Of a DNA stretch of 64,000 bases, positions 11,941 through 22,518 are shown one piece after another. Source of the DNA: Tetrapisispora phaffii CBS 4417 (lineage: Eukaryota > Ascomycota > Saccharomycetes > Saccharomycetales > Saccharomycetaceae). The stretch spans positions 186,001 to 250,000 of the forward strand of contig NC_016534.1 of assembly GCF_000236905.1 (NCBI RefSeq), written 5' to 3'. Numbering within the stretch: position 1 is the stretch's first letter; every line of letters starts with the position of its first letter. Under the pieces are notes generated by a model that did no database searches, had not been told where the DNA came from, and saw only the letters and a program-made list of their open reading frames with translations. Made by a program: the position numbers and the translations under genes.

Positions 11941-12318
11941 TTAATTATTTGTTCTAAATTTATAATTACATGATGGACATGTGTAGAAAACGGTGGCACC
12001 TTCATCCGCCGATCTTAATTGCAAAGTATGATATTGCATTTCTTCATTCCCACATTTTGGACATTTTTCCTTAATAGTAGCACCATCTTTCAATTCGTTT
12101 TTCTTCAAACTAGTCTTAACAACAGATTTCTTAGATCTTAAAGCTGATGGAAAAGCATCATCTGCAGTAGTTGTGACAACCTTCAAATTTGTAAATTCAG
12201 ATTTCAAGTAGCACTTCTGGCATTGCGAACACTCAAGCTGACTACCGACAGCCTCATTGGGATTACCTAATAGATTACCACACTCCAAACAGAATATAAG
12301 AGAACCCACAACTGACAT
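11941..12318 (-). CDS. RPA12: Rpa12 (A12.2), RNA polymerase I subunit
   Basis: Small zinc-ribbon subunit of RNA polymerase I, involved in transcript cleavage, proofreading and termination of rRNA synthesis in the nucleolus. At 125 residues it has exactly the S. cerevisiae length. The N-terminal ribbon has CLEC near residue 10 and CSQC near 30. The C-terminal TFIIS-like ribbon has CPKC near 86 and CPSC near 114, with the catalytic acidic hairpin RSADEGAT between them. Two PAC motifs and an A/T-run resembling RRPE lie 230-330 bp upstream (see the promoter feature). It lies between ARP3 and NTA1 as in the YJR block. Confidence 0.97.
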   Translation of the reverse strand: MSVVGSLIFCLECGNLLGNPNEAVGSQLECSQCQKCYLKSEFTNLKVVTTTADDAFPSALRSKKSVVKTSLKKNELKDGATIKEKCPKCGNEEMQYHTLQLRSADEGATVFYTCPSCNYKFRTNN

Positions 12319-13358
12319 ATTTTTTTTAGTTTAATAGTTGATTTAAGGTGCCTATTGAATTTGACCAATTCAAAACCTTTTTGCGACGCAACTGTGACCC
12401 TTCAAAGACTGGTTTGGATACATCTCAACATGAAGATCAGCTACCAAAACATATGCTATCATATATATAAGCCATAAGGTCTTAAAACTGTTCAAATCCA
12501 GCTTATCATTAGCTTATTATGAGTTTTTGATTTTTCAAAATGTTTTTTTCTGCGATGAGCATTTTCAAATTTCAAAAAAATTTTCAAAATCAAAAGTTCT
12601 CAGAAAGAAACGTAGAACATGTCCCTTTTAGCGCTTCTCATCGATTACGAAATGTGGAACTGCCATAAGTTTAAACAGTAACTATGTAATATTGTATCGA
12701 AGCAAACAAGAAATGGTATTGCAATCGATGAATGAACACATATATGTATCTACTACATTCAAGATATACAACATCCAACACTACCAGTCCTTTAAGGTCT
12801 TACATTTTAAAGGGCAACAAGATTAGGCGATTAGTGTTCGAATAAAACTAGATAAGTTTTTAACTTGAAGAACCATGTCAAGTTCGAAAGTAGGAAGAGA
12901 GGCAGAGAGAAAGAGTACTCATGAACTATGAGTTATATGGTCTTGTTTCTAGTATTACCGATTATGTATTTGTAGTTTCCCCCGGTATTTTAAAACACGT
13001 TTTTCTTTTAGAAATATTCTCCATTGTCAGAGAATTTAAGTATAAAATGCTTCACAAAAATTTGAAAATAGGACCCTTCTAAAAAAGGTTCCCAAAAGAT
13101 TGTGTTAACAACATAATAAACTTTCATTTACATAGCTAAACTTGGTAAGGAGTAGAGATATCTTTGTATCATGTTTATTAAATTCTTAATATTATTATTT
13201 TTTGTACATCATTGTTTATAGGACCATAAAGAAACCACAATTATTTAAGTATATATATACACCTATATCTACATAAACTTAGCACGCAACAACCAGAATG
13301 CTTGCTTGAGGTGCAAAATACCCAACAAATATTACAATTAAGAAATCTACTAATACTA
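12319..13358. other. Divergent promoter region RPA12/NTA1
   Basis: About 1 kb between divergent genes. It contains the PAC/RRPE cluster on the RPA12 side. On the NTA1 side, a three-codon upstream ORF at 13298-13309 (ATG CTT GCT TGA) lies 49 bp before the chosen NTA1 start. No other gene is seen. Confidence 0.55.
12552..12643. promoter_or_regulatory. PAC and RRPE-like motifs upstream of RPA12
   Basis: GCGATGAGC at 12552-12560 and CTCATCG (reverse of CGATGAG) at 12637-12643 match the PAC element bound by Dot6/Tod6. Between them, a run of seven A followed by TTTTC at 12574-12585 reads GAAAATTTTTTT on the RPA12 strand, like the RRPE bound by Stb3. Together they place RPA12 in the ribosome-biogenesis regulon. 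The binding proteins are known from S. cerevisiae; their use here is inferred. Confidence 0.65.
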
Positions 13359-14621
13359 ATGAGCTCTAAAATAAAAGTTGCCTTGAAAGTTGGTATTATC
13401 CAAGTGAATCCACAGATAGGAGAAGTGGAAAAAACCGTGGCAAGAGTATGGAACGCATTAGAAGAGTTGGAGAAGAAGCTAAATTATGATGAGTCGTTAT
13501 ATCCTGACCTACTTGTGTTTCCTGAATTTTCACTTATAGGTTATCATTTTGAGTCGAAGGAACAAATTAGGCCATATGCTGCCACTGGAGACATGAAAAA
13601 TGGTCCTTCTTATGAATTAGCTGCTAAAATTTCAAAGAAGTTTAATTGTTATACAGTTATTGGTATGCCTGAAATATATATTGATCACAATGATAATGAT
13701 AGGGAAATTTTTTATAATTCATCATTAATGGTAAATAAAGAAGGCGAGATACTGTACAGATATAGGAAATCATTTTTATATACACAAGATTATAAATGGG
13801 GTTGTGAAGAGAATCCAGAAGGTTATCAAAATTTTGATTTAGAATTTAAAGGAAAGGGTACAAACTTGACCACGGGAGAGAAAAATATAGACGTTACCTT
13901 AAAAACGGGGTTAGGACTTTGTATGGATATGTCTCCTTATAAATTCAAATCACCGTTCCATGATTATGAATATTCTACTTGGCATTTGGACCATGGAACT
14001 GAATTAATGATATTTTCGATGTGTTGGCTACATTCAAGTGCATTTTCAGAAATGTCAGAGCAAACAGCAGAAGAAGTGATTGAAGATATAGAGGAAAATT
14101 TAAAACTAAGGAATTTGCCTCCAATAGGTTCACAAGGTGATTTTACTTTTAATTTAGACAATGATGATGATATTGAACGTATTGCCAATCCAAATACGAC
14201 GAAAATCTCCTATACAAATCTGAAGGAACCCGATATGCAAAACATTAATTACTGGATACTTAGATTTTCACCGTTTGTTTCAATGAATATTAGACAAGAG
14301 GTGTTTGATAGTGGACTTGTAGAGTCGCAACTTAACAAACCTTCTCAAATTAGAAGATCATCCTATATAGGTTGCACAATAGAGAAACCGTGGGGATTTG
14401 AAGACAAACAAGCTATCTTATTGCTGGCAAATAGATGTGGGATTGAACAAAAGTGCAAAGTTTTTGCTGGCAGTTCAAATATAATGAAATTCAATGGTAA
14501 ATATCAAGAAACAGCGTATGGAATGGATAGTACAAATGAGAGTGTAGAATTATTAGGTGGGTTAACCTTAGGATACGAAGGGATCCTATTACGTGATGTC
14601 AATATTACTGTTAATCGGTAA
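13359..14621 (+). CDS. NTA1: Nta1, amino-terminal amidase
   Basis: Nta1 deamidates N-terminal Asn and Gln to Asp and Glu, the first step of the Arg/N-degron branch; in yeast it is partly mitochondrial. It is a nitrilase-superfamily enzyme with the Glu-Lys-Cys triad: Glu in FPEFSLIGY near residue 52, Lys in YRKSF near 137, Cys in GLGLCMDMSPYKF near 187. I start at the ATG at 13359 (MSSKIKVALKVG), giving 420 residues (457 in S. cerevisiae). The frame remains open 19 codons further upstream without an ATG. The S. cerevisiae protein has an N-terminal extension here that carries mitochondrial targeting, so initiation at a near-cognate codon is possible but unproven. Confidence 0.93.
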   Translation: MSSKIKVALKVGIIQVNPQIGEVEKTVARVWNALEELEKKLNYDESLYPDLLVFPEFSLIGYHFESKEQIRPYAATGDMKNGPSYELAAKISKKFNCYTVIGMPEIYIDHNDNDREIFYNSSLMVNKEGEILYRYRKSFLYTQDYKWGCEENPEGYQNFDLEFKGKGTNLTTGEKNIDVTLKTGLGLCMDMSPYKFKSPFHDYEYSTWHLDHGTELMIFSMCWLHSSAFSEMSEQTAEEVIEDIEENLKLRNLPPIGSQGDFTFNLDNDDDIERIANPNTTKISYTNLKEPDMQNINYWILRFSPFVSMNIRQEVFDSGLVESQLNKPSQIRRSSYIGCTIEKPWGFEDKQAILLLANRCGIEQKCKVFAGSSNIMKFNGKYQETAYGMDSTNESVELLGGLTLGYEGILLRDVNITVNR

Positions 14622-14966
14622 AAATAAAAGATAAACCATAATTTCTAAACAAATTATATTTAACTTATGTGAGTAATCTATGGCAAAAAAAAAATCGCGT
14701 TTTTCGTATTCGTCTGCAGGTAAAAGAATATATTCAATAAAAGTATATATTGATTGGTACATACTATGATCAAGAGATAAATAAATAATATATAAAAATC
14801 ATATATCCATAAAACTTATGAAAAAAAACCTCGTTAAACATTTACATTTTTATTTGTTATTAGCCATGTGTATATCCTAATAGGAATATATTAATGTTGA
14901 CTCATGATATAACTTTATCGAGTTAGAAAACGTCCTAATTTGATAAGATAGTTTTCTTTAGGTGAT
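14622..14966. other. Intergenic region between convergent NTA1 and MNN14-like gene
   Basis: 345 bp of AT-rich 3' sequence shared by two convergent genes. Nothing else is seen. Confidence 0.6.
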
Positions 14967-17900
14967 TCAGCCTTTTACTGGAACATCTTCCTTGACTGGA
15001 GCGTCCTCTTTGACAGGAGCGTCTTCCTTGACTGGAGTGTCTTCCTTGACTGGAGTGTCTTCCTTGACTGGAATATCTATATTGGCTAAGGAATCTTCCT
15101 CAGCTGGCGCTTCAATCTTTGGTGGTGCATTTGGCATTAATGGATTAGGATTTTCAGGTGAATTTAAGTACAGATCAGGTAAAGTGACAAAAACTTCCTT
15201 TTTTGAACTACTCTTGAACACATCTAAACCAAATTCATTTATAGTCTTATTATTAATACTTTCACTTAATCCGTTGACATTAATATCAAAATCCGGCAAT
15301 TTTCTTGAGTGAACATTATCTAATTTGATCCAAATATCACGAATCACATTAATATCAACAGCATTGATCAAATCTCGAACCTGTGGCCCAGCCATAGTGC
15401 TTATTATAGATTCATATAAAGATCGTTGTAATTGAAATAGGAAAGGATCTTTATAAGGAGTCTGTTGCGTTCTTTTTCCCACTTCAGTTCTTAATGCATG
15501 TAGTATCTTAATTTTATCATCATTTTTGATGGTAGTATCCATTGTTATTTCCAGTTCTTTAGTTCTATACACATCATTATCAAATGATGTATACAAGGAA
15601 GCAATGACATCATTATATTTACCAAGCATCATGTTAAAATACAGAACCTTGACGTTTTCAACTGTGAAATTTTTTAATTCTTTATCAATGTGCAATAATT
15701 CTGGATACCAACCAAATTGATTAACAAGCTTTTCAATCATCAATTTATTTACCCACGAACGCAACTCTGGGATATACTTGTTTCCCTTAAAATTAAGCAA
15801 ACCAATTTCTAACGGTATTTTATATTCTCTTTTTAAAATATTTATAGATCTATGAGGAATTAAGGCAGGCACACCATGGAAGTAAGTGTTCACCAAAGGA
15901 GATAAATCATCATGGAATACTGCATGTTCATTTCTACAGTAATAAATGTTTAAAACTTCACTTCTTAAGTAACGTTCGTCAGCCGAAAGGTCTTTCATAG
16001 GAGATGAACCTTTTTTGATTTTTTCTTCCTTCTCATAATAATTTTTAATATCATTACGTTGATCTCTTGATAATTTTTTAGGGTGTTTTATTGAATAATC
16101 ATGTAACTGGGTAATATCCATATCAGCAAGCCCTTCCCCGTATTCTAAATTAATATCTTTTTCTGCTACATACTGACTCCAGTCAATATGCTTTAACCTT
16201 TCCGTCACATCACCATTTAAGTAATCTCTAGGAACTGAGGAACTAACACTAATACCAGTTAAATCAATATAAATACCTGAGTCGATATCGATAAAACGAG
16301 CATCAATGTTATTCTTTGCATTACCTTTCACTCTCACAGTGATCGAGCTACCAACGTCAATCATGTATTTACCATTACCTTCTCTAGGATCTTCTAAAAT
16401 TAATGATTGGTTAAAATGTTGTGCCATCAAATGTAAATGTTTGATTGGCATTTGTAAATCGTAATCATTATCCCATGGGAATGTTCTTCCATTGTATAAA
16501 TAACCATATAGAGTACCATGGGATAGCCATGAAACTAAACCGTTTGCCTTTGTGAACTTTTGGAAAGTTCTGATCATGGAGTTCATCTTTTGAGCATATA
16601 ACATTGGATCATCAATGATACCACCATTAAAAAATTTACGATCACGATGATGACCCAGAGCATATTGTTGAACATTACTTGATTCTTTGAAGTATTTTTT
16701 CATCAATGAAGGATGAGTTCTAACGGAATATTTTAAAGATTCTAAATAATTCTGTTCATGCACATTCAATTTGGAATCTCTTTTTGCTTTCTCTTCAAGC
16801 TCTTTAATTTTATCCTTTGCATTGAATCTGAAATATTCATGCTTTAATTCGAAAGTATCATTATCGAATAGACCATAATCAGCGCCTTCAATGTGAAGCT
16901 TTGCCCTTGGAGCGATGTCGGACTTCAAGAAAGAATTATAATGATCATAATGATCAAAAATATGATCAGTACGACCTTGATTAGGTGCAGTAGTTGGATC
17001 CACAGAATGATTATTTGATTCTAAATATTTTTTCAATAAACCAGATTGAATAATATTACTTTGTTCTTTTTGTTCAACATTGAATCTATAAGCAGCATCA
17101 CTACCGTCCAGGAATGTGATTGATAGAGGATTCTCGACAGTGGATAATAAATAATTTCTTGCTTGTAATTTTAAAACTTCTGGTTTGACTCTATCATGAA
17201 TATTAAAAATAGAGAAAGGCAGTCTAAATTTTGGCAGGCCATTTGCTCTTTTTGATTTTATATCTTTTGATTCTAATTTACGACAATATTTTGAAGAAGA
17301 ATTAATAGCATTGATATCTACACCTTTTCTTGCTCTAGAATACCATTTTACCATATCATATTTTTTTCTATCAGATTCAAATAATGGTTCGCCTAATTCA
17401 CTTTCAACTTTTAAAAGAGTTTCTTTTTCAAATGCAGCATCCATTAAAAATGGACATTGAATGCGAGTATCTTCAACTGCAATTAATTTATTTAATTCTT
17501 GGAAATCCGCAAAGTCATACCATGAGAATGGAATTTTCTCAAAAGTAGGATCATGTAAATTTGTCAAGTGATGAAAATATACAGACCAAACCAATCTTGG
17601 ATCATTATTATAAAAATCTATTTCGTCAATTGAATTCAGTATCATACCTTTCTTTTTTCCTAGTGGAACCGTTAATAAATTTTTATTCAAATAATAGTTA
17701 TCTAAATATTCAAATGTAGCATTGTACATAACTTTTCTGTACAACCCAGAAATAAAATCTTGCATATCTGCATCATTATTTGAATTAAATGCAAAACCTT
17801 TTAATGAAGAAATATAATAATTTAAACTTGGCAACATAAATTTTCTTAAATTATTAGTTTCTGAAGAAACAGCATTAGCATTGGGATTAGAAAATAGCGA

Positions 17901-18008
17901 TGTAAATATAATAAAGACAAAACATAATAGTAGTATTAAACGTTTCCATACTTTAGCAAAAATCTTGAAAGAAGAGTTTGCCCTTTTCATCTTTGAGCCT
18001 GTAGACAT
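14967..18008 (-). CDS. MNN14: Mnn4/Mnn14-like mannosyl-phosphate transfer protein
   Basis: Golgi type II membrane protein of the LicD/Mnn4 family. In S. cerevisiae Mnn4 and Mnn14 (YJR061W) are needed for mannosyl-phosphorylation of cell-wall glycans. Of 1,013 residues, a short basic cytosolic N-terminus precedes a membrane anchor near 25-43. The LicD core lies about 500-760 and includes the WLSHGTLYGYLYNGRTFPWD segment followed by NDYDLQMP (the family's acidic metal-binding motif) and HDDLSPL near 700. The C-terminus ends in six tandem copies of a five-residue unit, KEDxPV-type, encoded by 15-bp repeats near 14975-15080; S. cerevisiae Mnn4 also ends in a charged repeat, of different sequence. 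Position beside NTA1 supports MNN14; its duplicate MNN4 is the alternative. Confidence 0.88.
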   Translation of the reverse strand: MSTGSKMKRANSSFKIFAKVWKRLILLLCFVFIIFTSLFSNPNANAVSSETNNLRKFMLPSLNYYISSLKGFAFNSNNDADMQDFISGLYRKVMYNATFEYLDNYYLNKNLLTVPLGKKKGMILNSIDEIDFYNNDPRLVWSVYFHHLTNLHDPTFEKIPFSWYDFADFQELNKLIAVEDTRIQCPFLMDAAFEKETLLKVESELGEPLFESDRKKYDMVKWYSRARKGVDINAINSSSKYCRKLESKDIKSKRANGLPKFRLPFSIFNIHDRVKPEVLKLQARNYLLSTVENPLSITFLDGSDAAYRFNVEQKEQSNIIQSGLLKKYLESNNHSVDPTTAPNQGRTDHIFDHYDHYNSFLKSDIAPRAKLHIEGADYGLFDNDTFELKHEYFRFNAKDKIKELEEKAKRDSKLNVHEQNYLESLKYSVRTHPSLMKKYFKESSNVQQYALGHHRDRKFFNGGIIDDPMLYAQKMNSMIRTFQKFTKANGLVSWLSHGTLYGYLYNGRTFPWDNDYDLQMPIKHLHLMAQHFNQSLILEDPREGNGKYMIDVGSSITVRVKGNAKNNIDARFIDIDSGIYIDLTGISVSSSVPRDYLNGDVTERLKHIDWSQYVAEKDINLEYGEGLADMDITQLHDYSIKHPKKLSRDQRNDIKNYYEKEEKIKKGSSPMKDLSADERYLRSEVLNIYYCRNEHAVFHDDLSPLVNTYFHGVPALIPHRSINILKREYKIPLEIGLLNFKGNKYIPELRSWVNKLMIEKLVNQFGWYPELLHIDKELKNFTVENVKVLYFNMMLGKYNDVIASLYTSFDNDVYRTKELEITMDTTIKNDDKIKILHALRTEVGKRTQQTPYKDPFLFQLQRSLYESIISTMAGPQVRDLINAVDINVIRDIWIKLDNVHSRKLPDFDINVNGLSESINNKTINEFGLDVFKSSSKKEVFVTLPDLYLNSPENPNPLMPNAPPKIEAPAEEDSLANIDIPVKEDTPVKEDTPVKEDAPVKEDAPVKEDVPVKG
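14975..15080 (-). repeat. 15-bp tandem repeat in the MNN14-like 3' coding end
   Basis: Plus-strand units of the form TCTTCCTTGACTGGA repeat about six times with small changes (TCCTCTTTGACAGGA and similar). They keep the frame and encode the acidic/basic pentapeptide repeat at the C-terminus. Length is likely to vary among strains. Confidence 0.85.
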
Positions 18009-19406
18009 TTTTTATACCTTGCAATCCAATTAACGGAACAAATCAACATATACCGATATTGCAATACCCTCTTTCTCTTCAACAATTCCGTATTTGACGT
18101 CAAATGGTAACAAAATTGTAGCTATTTCTTAAACATACCTTTATGTTTACACATACACACACCTATTTATATAAGTTCTGATAAATGAAAACAATAGTAA
18201 AACAGTAAAAAGAATCCGATATATAGAGTATCATCTTCGAAAAGATAAATTCCTGCTAGACAGAATATAATTTCCATTGCTCATCTAATATTTCAAGATG
18301 AATGTATAAAGGTTGAGCCATAACATTTCTATTATCCTACGTGTACAATTAAAAAAACTGAAAGAAATATTTCATTACTAACATTTCCAATAACAAGTAG
18401 CCTTAACTTAATAATTGTTAATTAGTTAATTTCGGTAGGCGGTTATATGAATCTTTCTACGCAATCGAGAATTCTAGATATGAATTGGCGAATTGGTATG
18501 AGTGTTTAAGTGGCATGCTTTCGTTAACATTTCGAAATTCATGGCGGAAAATCCCGGCAGGGTTCCGAACGCAAATTTCGAAATACGAAAAAGTGATTTC
18601 ATACATTTGCTGTGCATTCTCTAGAGAACACAGCGCACAAACACCGAAAAATGATTTAAATTTTTTCTTTCTTTTTTGTGCTTCCATTTTTTTGATTCGC
18701 AGCCATAACGTTGATATCCGTATGGGGTAATTATCCCAAGGCAAACAGGGTTGACAGAGCCAGAAGAGAGAATGCTCGAGGCGATGGGCGGAGGGAAAAA
18801 TGGAATATGATGGTGAAAGAGGAATGGCCGTGGGAGTTTTGTCACCATTTCCCATCCGTTTTAGTACCAGTCAAGCATTGCGCAGAAGCAGCTAAATTGA
18901 TAGGAGGAACAAATTGGCGTGTCCACGTCTGGGTGTGCGTGCATGCATCGCTCAGAATTAGACGGCTTCGGACATATATACATTCGGAGAAATGTGTGTC
19001 ATTGTGTTTGCACGAATATCTCCGTTTCCAATATACATGCGGAACTTCCGTGTTTGTGCCAGATATCTCTCTTTCTTTTTTCGAAAACTTTGCTTACGAC
19101 CAATCCCTGCAAGCGTTTGGAGGGACAGAGACTAGTTGCCGTACGGCGTTTTTTTAAAGGTAGCAAGAGAACATGTAATCAAAATTTGAAATATAGTTAT
19201 CTTAAGATTAACTATGGGTCACGAAACAGTAAAGTTCGTATGAGAGGCAACGAAGGAGTTTTCATTCTATGCAAACTGTACTAAATGGCAAGCAATTTTT
19301 ATCGGAACGTTGGGTCTTGAAATGAAATTTCCTGCTATCCAGATTCATAGCGATATTTATATTATAGACGTATCAATTACAAACATCGAACGGGCGGGAA
19401 GTGGTT
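18009..19406. other. Long intergenic region with a GC-richer core; CBF1 absent
   Basis: About 1.4 kb upstream of the MNN14-like gene. The part from about 18480 to 19160 is visibly richer in G and C than its flanks. In S. cerevisiae, CBF1 lies between the equivalent genes (YJR060W); no bHLH coding sequence is visible in any frame here. The GC-rich part holds a near-palindrome at 18723-18738 (TGGGGTAATTATCCCA, one mismatch) and a Rap1-like sequence at 18925-18936 (ACGTCTGGGTGT). Several overlapping open frames of 80-150 codons cover it, but their composition does not look like protein. Confidence 0.5.
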
Positions 19407-21653
19407 TCATCTATCCGAAAAAGATCTCATAGAAGGTGCGTTTGGAATACTATTCGGAACGTCCAGATGATGGTGAATAACAGCTTTTTTGCTACTATTC
19501 GATTTCAATGATGTAAGAGAAGAACTGGTCGACATTGCTTCATTTCTAAATATATTCCCTTTGCCGCTCCCAGATGCACTTCTACCATCTCCATCAAGCT
19601 TAACATTTTTAAGGTCTTTTGTTATCCCACTATCCTCATTTGTTTCTACTGAACCTTCTAATAACTCATCAATTTTATCAGGAACATCTTGAGATAAAGC
19701 ATTAGCTCTAACATCAGAAGTCTTAAAATCGGATGTATCTTGCTGCGCTTCTTCTGCTTCCGCATCGTCTAGGGTAAATACTATCTTATGCTCCTGAATA
19801 TCATGTATGTGTTTCTTTACATCAATATCATTAGCAGGAGAGTCTTCTGCAGAGTCAATCGATGATAATTCTTTAACTTTCTTCTTCTTCTTAGTCAAGT
19901 CCGGAGATAATGCAATGTCAACCATGGTTCTTGGTCTCGGTAAATCAGGAACATCATTTTTAGTAGCAGCGGTTGAAACACTAGCTATACTATGAATACT
20001 ACCGGTATCTGGTGTCATATCAACAGAATCTTTGTTCATAGTATTAGTACTTAATTGTGGAAAAGAAACACGGTAATGGGTATCATTGTATTCGGTAGCA
20101 TTGGAATCAATGCAAGTTTCAACCTGTTTAAACCATGGATCATCAAATAAATCATCCATATTATAACGGGTTTCAGGGTTAGGATCCAATAGTCTCCAAC
20201 CTACACGACTTGCTTCCGTGCTCAAAAAACCTCTGCCTAATTTGTATTCACCACCAGGTCCAGGCTTGTAGTTACCTTTTACTCTAAAATTTTTATTTTG
20301 ATGAAAAATAAAATTATCGTAGGACGTTTCAAAGTCTCTAAATTTGGGATCGAAAGGTGAGGATTCAGTAAATGGTAAATATGAATTCATTATAGCAAAA
20401 AATAGTATACCTAATCCGTAACAATCCATCAGAACTGGATTATATGGTTTTTTCTGTTCTTTTGGATGCTCCCTCTTATCATCAAATACCATGACCTCGG
20501 GTGGAGCATAGGGTGTCGAACCGATAATCCCTTCACATAATTTTATTGGACTAGTTAAGTCATCATGAATTTCGTGGTAATAATCCGAGATACCAAAGTC
20601 AGTTAACTTACAAATACCATCTTTTGTCAATAAAATGTTTTCCGGCTTAACATCTCTATGTACAATACCTTTGCTATGTATAAATTTTAAACCCTCTGCA
20701 ACTTGTTTAAAAATACAGAACTTTTCTGAAACGGGAACATTTTTCCACCCAGATCTTTCAAGGTATTGAAATAAATCACCAACACATAATTCCATCACAA
20801 AACCCCAACCTCTTGATGTAAATTTGCTAGTAGGTATTTTCATCAGGTAGAACGTGCTTGATACATGGATGTTACAACTTAAGGTTTTAGCAATGATAAA
20901 TTCTTTCGAACATCTTTTATAAAATCTCTCTGGAGTTTCTTTATGAATCATTGTTAGTTTCTTCAAAGCATAAATTTCTTTATGATCAAATGCTGATTTT
21001 ACTCTTTTCACTTCACTTGAACTACCTGCACCCAAGAATTTATTGTCTTTGTCAAAATTAAAACCATCAGTTAATTGGTAGCTTTTTTGTTTCAAATGAT
21101 CAGGTAGGAAGTCATCCGGACTAGAAACTGGTAAAGGTAACAATCTTTCACTGTTCTCACCTTCTTGCATATAAAAACTAATATCGTTCTGAGGTTGAGT
21201 AGTATTGTTATTTATGCCATATGGATTATAAACTATATTTTCCATATGCAGGTGTCTGGACTTTAAAGGATTGTCGTTTGCATCATTACGATGATTATGC
21301 CCGTGAGAAATTTTAGCACCTCTTGAACCGCTAATACTCGAACCACCGCCGATGTTATCTTGCTTGTTTGCAAAAGGATTATGACTATGAGCTACTAAAT
21401 TACTCAATGAAGAAGAAGATTTAACATGAATTGCAGTTTTCAACACTGTTGGAGAAGATTTCTTGTTAAATAAAGCAGACGAAAGGTGATGTCCAAATGT
21501 ACTACCAGGGGAAGTTGATTGTTTTTTCAAAGAACGGTTTTCAATTTCAGAATAATGACCTGGTTGATCATTCTCCATCTTTAGGGTATTACCTATTTTA
21601 TTGAAAAGTTTGAATGATGACGAACGTTCTCTGGATCCGTTATTACTAGGCAT
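19407..21653 (-). CDS. PTK2: Ptk1/Ptk2-type serine/threonine kinase
   Basis: Kinase of the NPR/HAL5 family. In S. cerevisiae Ptk2 activates the plasma-membrane proton pump Pma1, and Ptk1/Ptk2 regulate polyamine and ion uptake. Of 748 residues, about 1-200 are disordered and Ser/Asn/His-rich. The kinase domain spans about 205-535: LGAGSSSEVKRV loop, YALKKL lysine, HRDVKPENILL catalytic loop, DFGISDY, and APPEVMV in the activation segment. The tail is acidic and Ser/Thr-rich with basic patches (KKKKKVKEL). S. cerevisiae Ptk2 is 818 and Ptk1 is 662 residues. The ARP3...APS2 track favours PTK2, but the adjoining PEX1 belongs to the PTK1 track, so the assignment between the two duplicates is open. 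Confidence 0.86.
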   Translation of the reverse strand: MPSNNGSRERSSSFKLFNKIGNTLKMENDQPGHYSEIENRSLKKQSTSPGSTFGHHLSSALFNKKSSPTVLKTAIHVKSSSSLSNLVAHSHNPFANKQDNIGGGSSISGSRGAKISHGHNHRNDANDNPLKSRHLHMENIVYNPYGINNNTTQPQNDISFYMQEGENSERLLPLPVSSPDDFLPDHLKQKSYQLTDGFNFDKDNKFLGAGSSSEVKRVKSAFDHKEIYALKKLTMIHKETPERFYKRCSKEFIIAKTLSCNIHVSSTFYLMKIPTSKFTSRGWGFVMELCVGDLFQYLERSGWKNVPVSEKFCIFKQVAEGLKFIHSKGIVHRDVKPENILLTKDGICKLTDFGISDYYHEIHDDLTSPIKLCEGIIGSTPYAPPEVMVFDDKREHPKEQKKPYNPVLMDCYGLGILFFAIMNSYLPFTESSPFDPKFRDFETSYDNFIFHQNKNFRVKGNYKPGPGGEYKLGRGFLSTEASRVGWRLLDPNPETRYNMDDLFDDPWFKQVETCIDSNATEYNDTHYRVSFPQLSTNTMNKDSVDMTPDTGSIHSIASVSTAATKNDVPDLPRPRTMVDIALSPDLTKKKKKVKELSSIDSAEDSPANDIDVKKHIHDIQEHKIVFTLDDAEAEEAQQDTSDFKTSDVRANALSQDVPDKIDELLEGSVETNEDSGITKDLKNVKLDGDGRSASGSGKGNIFRNEAMSTSSSLTSLKSNSSKKAVIHHHLDVPNSIPNAPSMRSFSDR

Positions 21654-22518
21654 TTTGCTTTTAAGCTTCTATCAATTCTCGGTATATATTTTCAAAATTT
21701 AGTGATTAAAATGGTTCTATAAATCGTAAAACACTTCTAATGGTTTTTTGTAATATAAATAATTCTTGTTATTTGAATTCTTAGTAAATAGACAGAGGAT
21801 TTTGAAGAATATTTATTATTCTATTGTTTTATATCAAATTGATTGAAAGGAAGTAAAGACAGAAAAAATAGCCTATTTAGTATATTTTTAAATTTATCAT
21901 GTACAATGCTTGCTTAAAGGTTATTGACGAAATTATATACTTATTTACCGTTGAAGTGAATACTCAATTTTATTATTTATTTTCCATTATTAAAGATGAT
22001 GGTAATTCGAAATTTTCAATATCCTTAAAATATTTGCCGCATCTTCCTCGTGTGTTAAAAAAAAGGTTATAGGGATAATATATATGAATGTTACTGAAAA
22101 ACATGTCAAATGCAAAGAATTTTGTCCATATAAACAACCAGACACTTTTATGTCTAGTTGTTGCTCACTTATTTTTAAGTTCGAAACTATTAATAAGTGA
22201 TAGAATCACTAGGCAACCTTCTTGATTTTAGGTTTATTTACTATTTTGTAAGTAGTTTCCGTAATCATCATTTGATATCTCTAAAAATTAAGTGTCATAT
22301 GCCTATAACTCTTCATTATTTCGTAACAATGACTGCAAGCTCTTTTAACAATTCCGCAAGAGGGGGATTTCTTGATAAAAAAGTGTGTAGTTATTATAGA
22401 CTTCGCATTTTCCCACAAAAAGATTTAGTGCATACTCATGACTAGAATAGTGTAATACATATTATAATGAATATTAAATTGGAAGCTACGGTCGAGATTA
22501 TTTAAAAGTAAGGAAATT
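21654..22518. other. Intergenic region PTK-PEX1
   Basis: 865 bp of AT-rich DNA: the PTK promoter and PEX1 3' end. An 82-codon frame at 22197-22445 has no recognisable product. Nothing else is seen. Confidence 0.5.

Noticed and set aside
18457..18855. Possible CBF1 remnant on the minus strand
   Set aside because: No bHLH motif (ERRRRENIN-like basic region) is visible in any frame.
18900..18950. Telomerase RNA template
   Set aside because: Only one TCTGGGTG unit is present, without the repeated ends that a template needs. A Rap1-like site is the simpler reading.
18485..19284. Several overlapping open frames (80-150 codons) in the GC-richer spacer
   Set aside because: They are rich in Cys, Trp, Arg and His, occur on both strands at once, and look like the by-product of locally higher GC with fewer stops.
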